The notes below the pieces were generated by a model that worked only from the letters and a program-made list of their open reading frames with translations, did no database searches and was not told the DNA's origin. Both the position numbers and the translations under genes were made by a program. Below, in pieces: positions 59,740-62,417 of a stretch of 62,417 nt of DNA. Origin of the DNA: Cutibacterium modestum (GTDB lineage: Bacteria > Actinomycetota > Actinomycetes > Propionibacteriales > Propionibacteriaceae); contig NZ_BJEN01000005.1 in NCBI RefSeq assembly GCF_008326345.1, forward strand, positions 1 to 62,417, read 5' to 3'. Each line of letters begins with the position of its first letter. Within the stretch, counting starts at the first letter, position 1.

Positions 59740-59974
59740 CTGAGTAGCATTGGTTAGAGTGGCTCGTGGAGAGGGAGGACGCCTCATAGAGATGGACGGC
59801 GGAAGGAAGCTTACCGAGGGGGTGGTTTCCTCTTGGTTTGCTCGGCCTTTCAGATAATTCTTGAGGTAACGTCAAGCTAGTGGCCCGGACGTAGATAGGA
59901 TAAGCCCTGCAAGGTTTTAACTAACCAGATATATCTGGTTAGTTAAAAATTGACGTAATCAGAGGTGAGGAACT
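59740..59974. other. Intergenic leader with a 34-bp perfect palindrome
   Basis: The only structured element is at 59915-59948: TTTTAACTAACCAGATA followed directly by its exact reverse complement. It ends 26 nt before the start codon of the secreted protein gene and is a probable operator. Confidence 0.8.
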
Positions 59975-60649
59975 ATGAAGGTGCGTTTTGTAATTTCTGC
60001 TGTCGCGCTTATGGCTTGTTCAGTTGCAACTTTAAGCGCCGCTAAACCAGCTATGGCTCAAGGAAATTCTGACCCGAGTGAAGCTCGTCAGAATACGCCA
60101 CTTGCTAAGGCTAACCCTCAGATATCAAAGGAATTATTAAACTCACTCCCATCGTCTATCCTTAATAGGTCTTCTTTGTATATTGATCCATCTATTAAGC
60201 CGGGATCTTATTTTGTGTTTACAAATGGAAAGATTGTCCCGGGACAGAGCAGCGATCAGGTTAGAGCAGCAAAAGTTAGTGGAACGGAATGCTTCGAGTC
60301 CGTAGTATTGCCAATTGGGGCACGTTCATGGAGAACGCTTACAAACCACTCTTGTGCGGTGATCGGAGTCAGCAGTAAGGCGACGCATACGTTTACTGTT
60401 ATAAATGATGAAAATACTTCTGGTACAGCATCGTGGCAGCCTCAAGGCTACCATACACAGTGCTCCTATGAACCAGTTAGACCTCCTTACAAGCCTAAGA
60501 AAAAGTGTACTCCGCATAAGCCCTACTGGCATGCTGGGACAACGGGACCGGGATATATTACTGTTCCTTGGGAAGAAGTAGCCGCGTATCCTACTGCGAG
60601 GTTCTTAAACCCAGATTTCACAAGGGGATGGGCTGGAATGTGGTATTAA
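59975..60649 (+). CDS. Low-GC secreted protein, unknown
   Basis: This 224-residue protein has a clear signal peptide (VRFVISAVALMACSVATLSA, cleavage near AMA-QG). The mature part includes SILNRSSLYIDPSIKPGSYF, four cysteines (TECFES, NHSCAV, TQCSYE, KKCTPH) and an aromatic end RGWAGMWY. The sequence is much AT-richer than its surroundings, so it was probably acquired. GAGG precedes the ATG, and a long palindrome lies upstream. No family recognised; a secreted effector or bacteriocin-like factor is possible but unsupported. Confidence 0.7.
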   Translation: MKVRFVISAVALMACSVATLSAAKPAMAQGNSDPSEARQNTPLAKANPQISKELLNSLPSSILNRSSLYIDPSIKPGSYFVFTNGKIVPGQSSDQVRAAKVSGTECFESVVLPIGARSWRTLTNHSCAVIGVSSKATHTFTVINDENTSGTASWQPQGYHTQCSYEPVRPPYKPKKKCTPHKPYWHAGTTGPGYITVPWEEVAAYPTARFLNPDFTRGWAGMWY

Positions 60650-60661
60650 TCTGTAGATTAA

Positions 60662-61174
60662 TCAGTGCAATACCTTCCTATATATGAGAATCGATAATAC
60701 CATGATACTTGATGTTTCGATTATGTGAAGAACGCTGCCAATGATCATCGCTAGAGTTAGGTTGATACTAGTCATTAAGTGTTGATCAAGGACATCGAAA
60801 AATATCACCATAAGTGTGGATAGGAGTGCTACCCAGGTAAGTGTTGAGGCTTTCGGGTTAATGCTTGCCTTGCGGCTGGTGTCTCGTGAAGTTAGCCCTG
60901 CCGCCTCTGCCACTGAGAAGGATAGTAGAATTGCCGATACAGTAATAAGGAGAGGATAGCAGTGCTGTGTTACTATGTCTCGGGCAACTGCTAGGCTTTT
61001 TGGGGGGTTGTAGGGGGAGAATTCTTTAGATGCTATTGCCAGCAAAAAGAAGAGTATTCCTAGAAATATAAGTATGCTAAATGTAGATTTTGTTTTTGGT
61101 TTACATTCCATGGCTGTGCTCTTCTTTTCTGCTGGATGATAACTCTGTTCTCTGGGGCTTTGAATGTTTGTCAC
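60662..61174 (-). CDS. Low-GC membrane protein, unknown
   Basis: This 170-residue protein has four hydrophobic helices (about 32-48, 72-94, 108-125, 138-165). It starts at GTG 61174, overlapping the stop of the HTH gene by 4 nt; an inner ATG at 61111 is also possible. It is convergent with the low-GC secreted protein gene, and the two could form an effector-immunity type pair, but this is only a guess from position. Confidence 0.6.
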   Translation of the reverse strand: MTNIQSPREQSYHPAEKKSTAMECKPKTKSTFSILIFLGILFFLLAIASKEFSPYNPPKSLAVARDIVTQHCYPLLITVSAILLSFSVAEAAGLTSRDTSRKASINPKASTLTWVALLSTLMVIFFDVLDQHLMTSINLTLAMIIGSVLHIIETSSIMVLSILIYRKVLH

Positions 61175-61488
61175 GTGATCCTTTCATAATCGAACAGTGT
61201 CGGCCCCTTTGCGGCTTCCTCGGCCTCACGGGCGTTCTTTCTGCGAGCTCGGTATGCGAGTTGTTTGACGTTGGATTCTGTCGTTCCGTAATGCTTGGCT
61301 GTTTCAGGCCATGTGTGGCCTTGGTCGTCGTGGTAGGCACGGATCTCTTCTCTACGCCGTTCCTGTTCGCGGATGTATTGATTGCGTGGCATTGATGTCC
61401 ATCGCCGGATACTGCGTGTTGAAAGGCCGGTGATTTCTGCTGCTTCTCTGGTTGTGCGTCCGTTTCGTGGTACCCGGGAATCACTCAT
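61171..61488 (-). CDS. repB: RepB-like HTH replication protein
   Basis: This 105-residue protein has two HTH-like segments: TREAAEITGLSTRSIRRWTS and HTWPETAKHYGTTESNVKQL, followed by AYRARRKNAREAEEAA. This is the small second protein of pAL5000/pRGO1-type replicons, which binds the origin. Its ATG overlaps the stop of the broken replicase gene, as in intact replicons. With the replicase dead it may be a leftover or have been reused. Confidence 0.72.
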   Translation of the reverse strand: MSDSRVPRNGRTTREAAEITGLSTRSIRRWTSMPRNQYIREQERRREEIRAYHDDQGHTWPETAKHYGTTESNVKQLAYRARRKNAREAEEAAKGPTLFDYERIT

Positions 61489-62088
61489 AGCTTCTCCAAC
61501 TTTTTGTCACGAAGATGGCGCCGGATGGTTCCGCTGTGTTTGCCGCCTTTGTGTCCGCGTGCGGATTGGATGGTGGTGAAGGTGGTTTGCGTGACTGTGC
61601 TGGATTGCACCCACAGGCGGGATTCTGTGGTGATCCAGTTGGTGATGGATCGGGCGATGCAGGCGGCTTCGGAGTCGGATACGGCGGGCTTCGCGGTAAG
61701 CCCAGGCGCGGGCTGATTCGAAAATGTCGCAGTTGCGGCCGAGTCCGGTGGGGTTTTTGCGGGCGTATTCGGTGCGGGTGACTGGTTCACGTAGCGCCCA
61801 GATCGCGTGTGCGTGGCCGTTGGCCGGGTTCTCGACGACAAGGTTGGGAAGCCAGTGTTTACGGTCCCACACGGCGCGGATGAGGGTGTCTGGCTGGTGT
61901 CCATCGACCACAAGGAGGTTGGAGGCTACAACGCGGTTGGCTTCCAAGTACACCCGCCTCATGGCGGAGGTGCGGGTCGTGCGGCGCAGGCCCGTGGTCA
62001 GGTCGCTGGAGGCCCAAGGGTGATCAGGCATCCATACCTGTTCCCACCAGTCGCGGTGAGTCCGCTCCTCGGTACTTGTCACGGTCAT
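61485..62088 (-). pseudogene. repA: pAL5000/pRGO1-type replicase, deleted and frameshifted
   Basis: The N-terminal piece (LLVVDGHQPDTLIRAVWDRK, NPANGHAHAIWALREPVTRT) joins directly to ARKNPTGLGRNCDIFESARA, although in the family these are separated by roughly 100 residues. After WAYREARR the frame shifts to EAACIARSITNWITTESRLW and ARGHKGGKHSGTIRRHLRDK, again with missing residues between. Two internal deletions and a frameshift make it inactive. It shows that an older theta replicon common in propionibacteria was captured at this end. Confidence 0.82.
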
Positions 62089-62100
62089 AAAGCCAGTCAA

Positions 62101-62290
62101 GCATAGGTCATATTGCCGGTCAATAGTACGCCACGAAGGCCGAGTCAGGTGATCCGAGGTTCCGGGGTGCCCCGGATGGGTCCTCTGGTCCCTCTTGCCC
62201 CCGAGACCGCTGCAGGGGGCAAGAGGGAGGCGGGGGTCCAGCCGGATCTGTCTTCTGCGAGACCCACAAAAACTCGAGCGTGCTTCATGT
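62101..62290. other. Spacer between replicase relic and right terminal repeat
   Basis: These 190 bp hold no supported gene. A GC-rich hairpin formed by CCCTCTTGCCCCC and its near-complement GGGGGCAAGAGGG is present at about 62192-62227 and may act as a terminator or telomere-proximal structure. Confidence 0.55.
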
Positions 62291-62415
62291 CGGGCCAGGG
62301 TGAGGGTGTTGTCGTTGTTGATGGTGTAGAGGAGGAGTCAGTCGGATGCGATATGTAATTCGTGGTAGGCCGTGAGGTTGCCTGTGAGTTGGTGGTCGCG
62401 GTGCTGTTTGAGCCA
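62291..62415 (-). pseudogene. Second copy of the interrupted YafQ-type toxin fragment
   Basis: On the minus strand the same frame as at the left end is present, with the same TGA at 62338-62340. The repeat boundary at 62291 falls within the codons for the LAR part, so the last residues of the toxin (TGTHDQLL at the left end) are missing here. Beyond the repeat the frame runs on into unrelated sequence. Confidence 0.75.
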
Positions 62416-62417
62416 GT
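62291..62417. repeat. Right terminal inverted repeat (127 bp, perfect)
   Basis: This is the inverted copy of bases 1-127. Inside the repeat the same broken toxin reading frame runs inward on the minus strand. The sequences on the inner side of the two copies are unrelated. Confidence 0.95.

Noticed and set aside
1-62417. CRISPR array, tRNA or rRNA genes, antibiotic resistance genes
   Set aside because: No regularly spaced repeat array, no tRNA cloverleaf and no known resistance determinant was seen by eye; a covariance-model search was not possible here.

Overview
The window looks like an almost complete linear plasmid of a high-GC actinobacterium, most likely Cutibacterium or a close relative in Propionibacteriaceae. 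The first 127 bases and the last 127 bases are perfect inverted copies of each other. The core is GC-rich, uses actinobacterial gene styles (a WhiB-like protein, FtsK-like transfer ATPase, many ATGA-coupled starts), and carries a full tad (tight adherence) pilus locus, as is known for linear plasmids of Cutibacterium acnes. The ends carry decayed material: a YafQ-type toxin cut by a stop codon inside both terminal repeats, and a broken pAL5000/pRGO1-type replicase near the right end.

Left arm (1-4.5 kb): terminal repeat, RelBE toxin-antitoxin pair, ParA with a small ribbon-helix-helix (RHH) partner, a membrane-anchored thioredoxin-like DUF929 protein, and an RHH antitoxin with a decayed toxin. 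From about 4.5 to 17.2 kb lies an AT-richer island, plausibly acquired by transfer. It holds a nonribosomal peptide synthetase (NRPS) cluster: an SbnI-like serine kinase, SbnA and SbnB homologues (the complete known route to L-2,3-diaminopropionate), an A-PCP-C protein, an A-PCP protein, a type II thioesterase, an ATP-grasp ligase, a phosphopantetheinyl transferase and an MFS exporter. An IS630-type transposase relic sits between exporter and synthetase genes.

Replication and control genes (18.1-27.3 kb): a 568-residue protein whose motif order and spacing match phi29-like family B DNA polymerases but with altered catalytic motifs, an overlapping HTH protein that could be a terminal-protein or telomere-binding partner, several HTH regulators, a GNAT enzyme, two more toxin-antitoxin pairs (a BrnT/DUF4258-like pair and HicAB) and several pseudogenes. 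From 38.6 down to 27.3 kb on the minus strand is a type IV secretion-like transfer operon (TcpC/VirB8-like, pilin-like, PrgI-like, VirB4, VirB6/TrbL-like, NlpC/P60 hydrolase, WhiB-like, FtsK-like coupling ATPase) that ends with the prepilin peptidase. No relaxase was recognised.

From 39.4 to 53.7 kb on the plus strand: a sigma-factor-like protein, a CTAGC-rich repeat block (candidate centromere), a second ParA and RHH pair, then cpaB, tadZ, tadA, tadB, tadC, flp, three TadE-like genes (the second frameshifted), a LysM/BTAD protein, a lipoprotein, a secreted protein and a J-domain membrane protein. The right arm (53.7-62.4 kb) has RHH genes, a Nudix-LOG fusion, a winged-helix Rep-like gene with iteron-like repeats in its 5' end, a 615-bp identical partial copy of that gene, a broken HNH gene, two low-GC genes of unknown role and the old replicase relic.

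A repeated element, CCGCACAT-N18-CTTCA followed by a small palindrome, lies upstream of seven genes in the plasmid core, including both the transfer operon and the WhiB-like gene. It may be a plasmid-specific promoter or operator, possibly read by the plasmid's own sigma-like protein.
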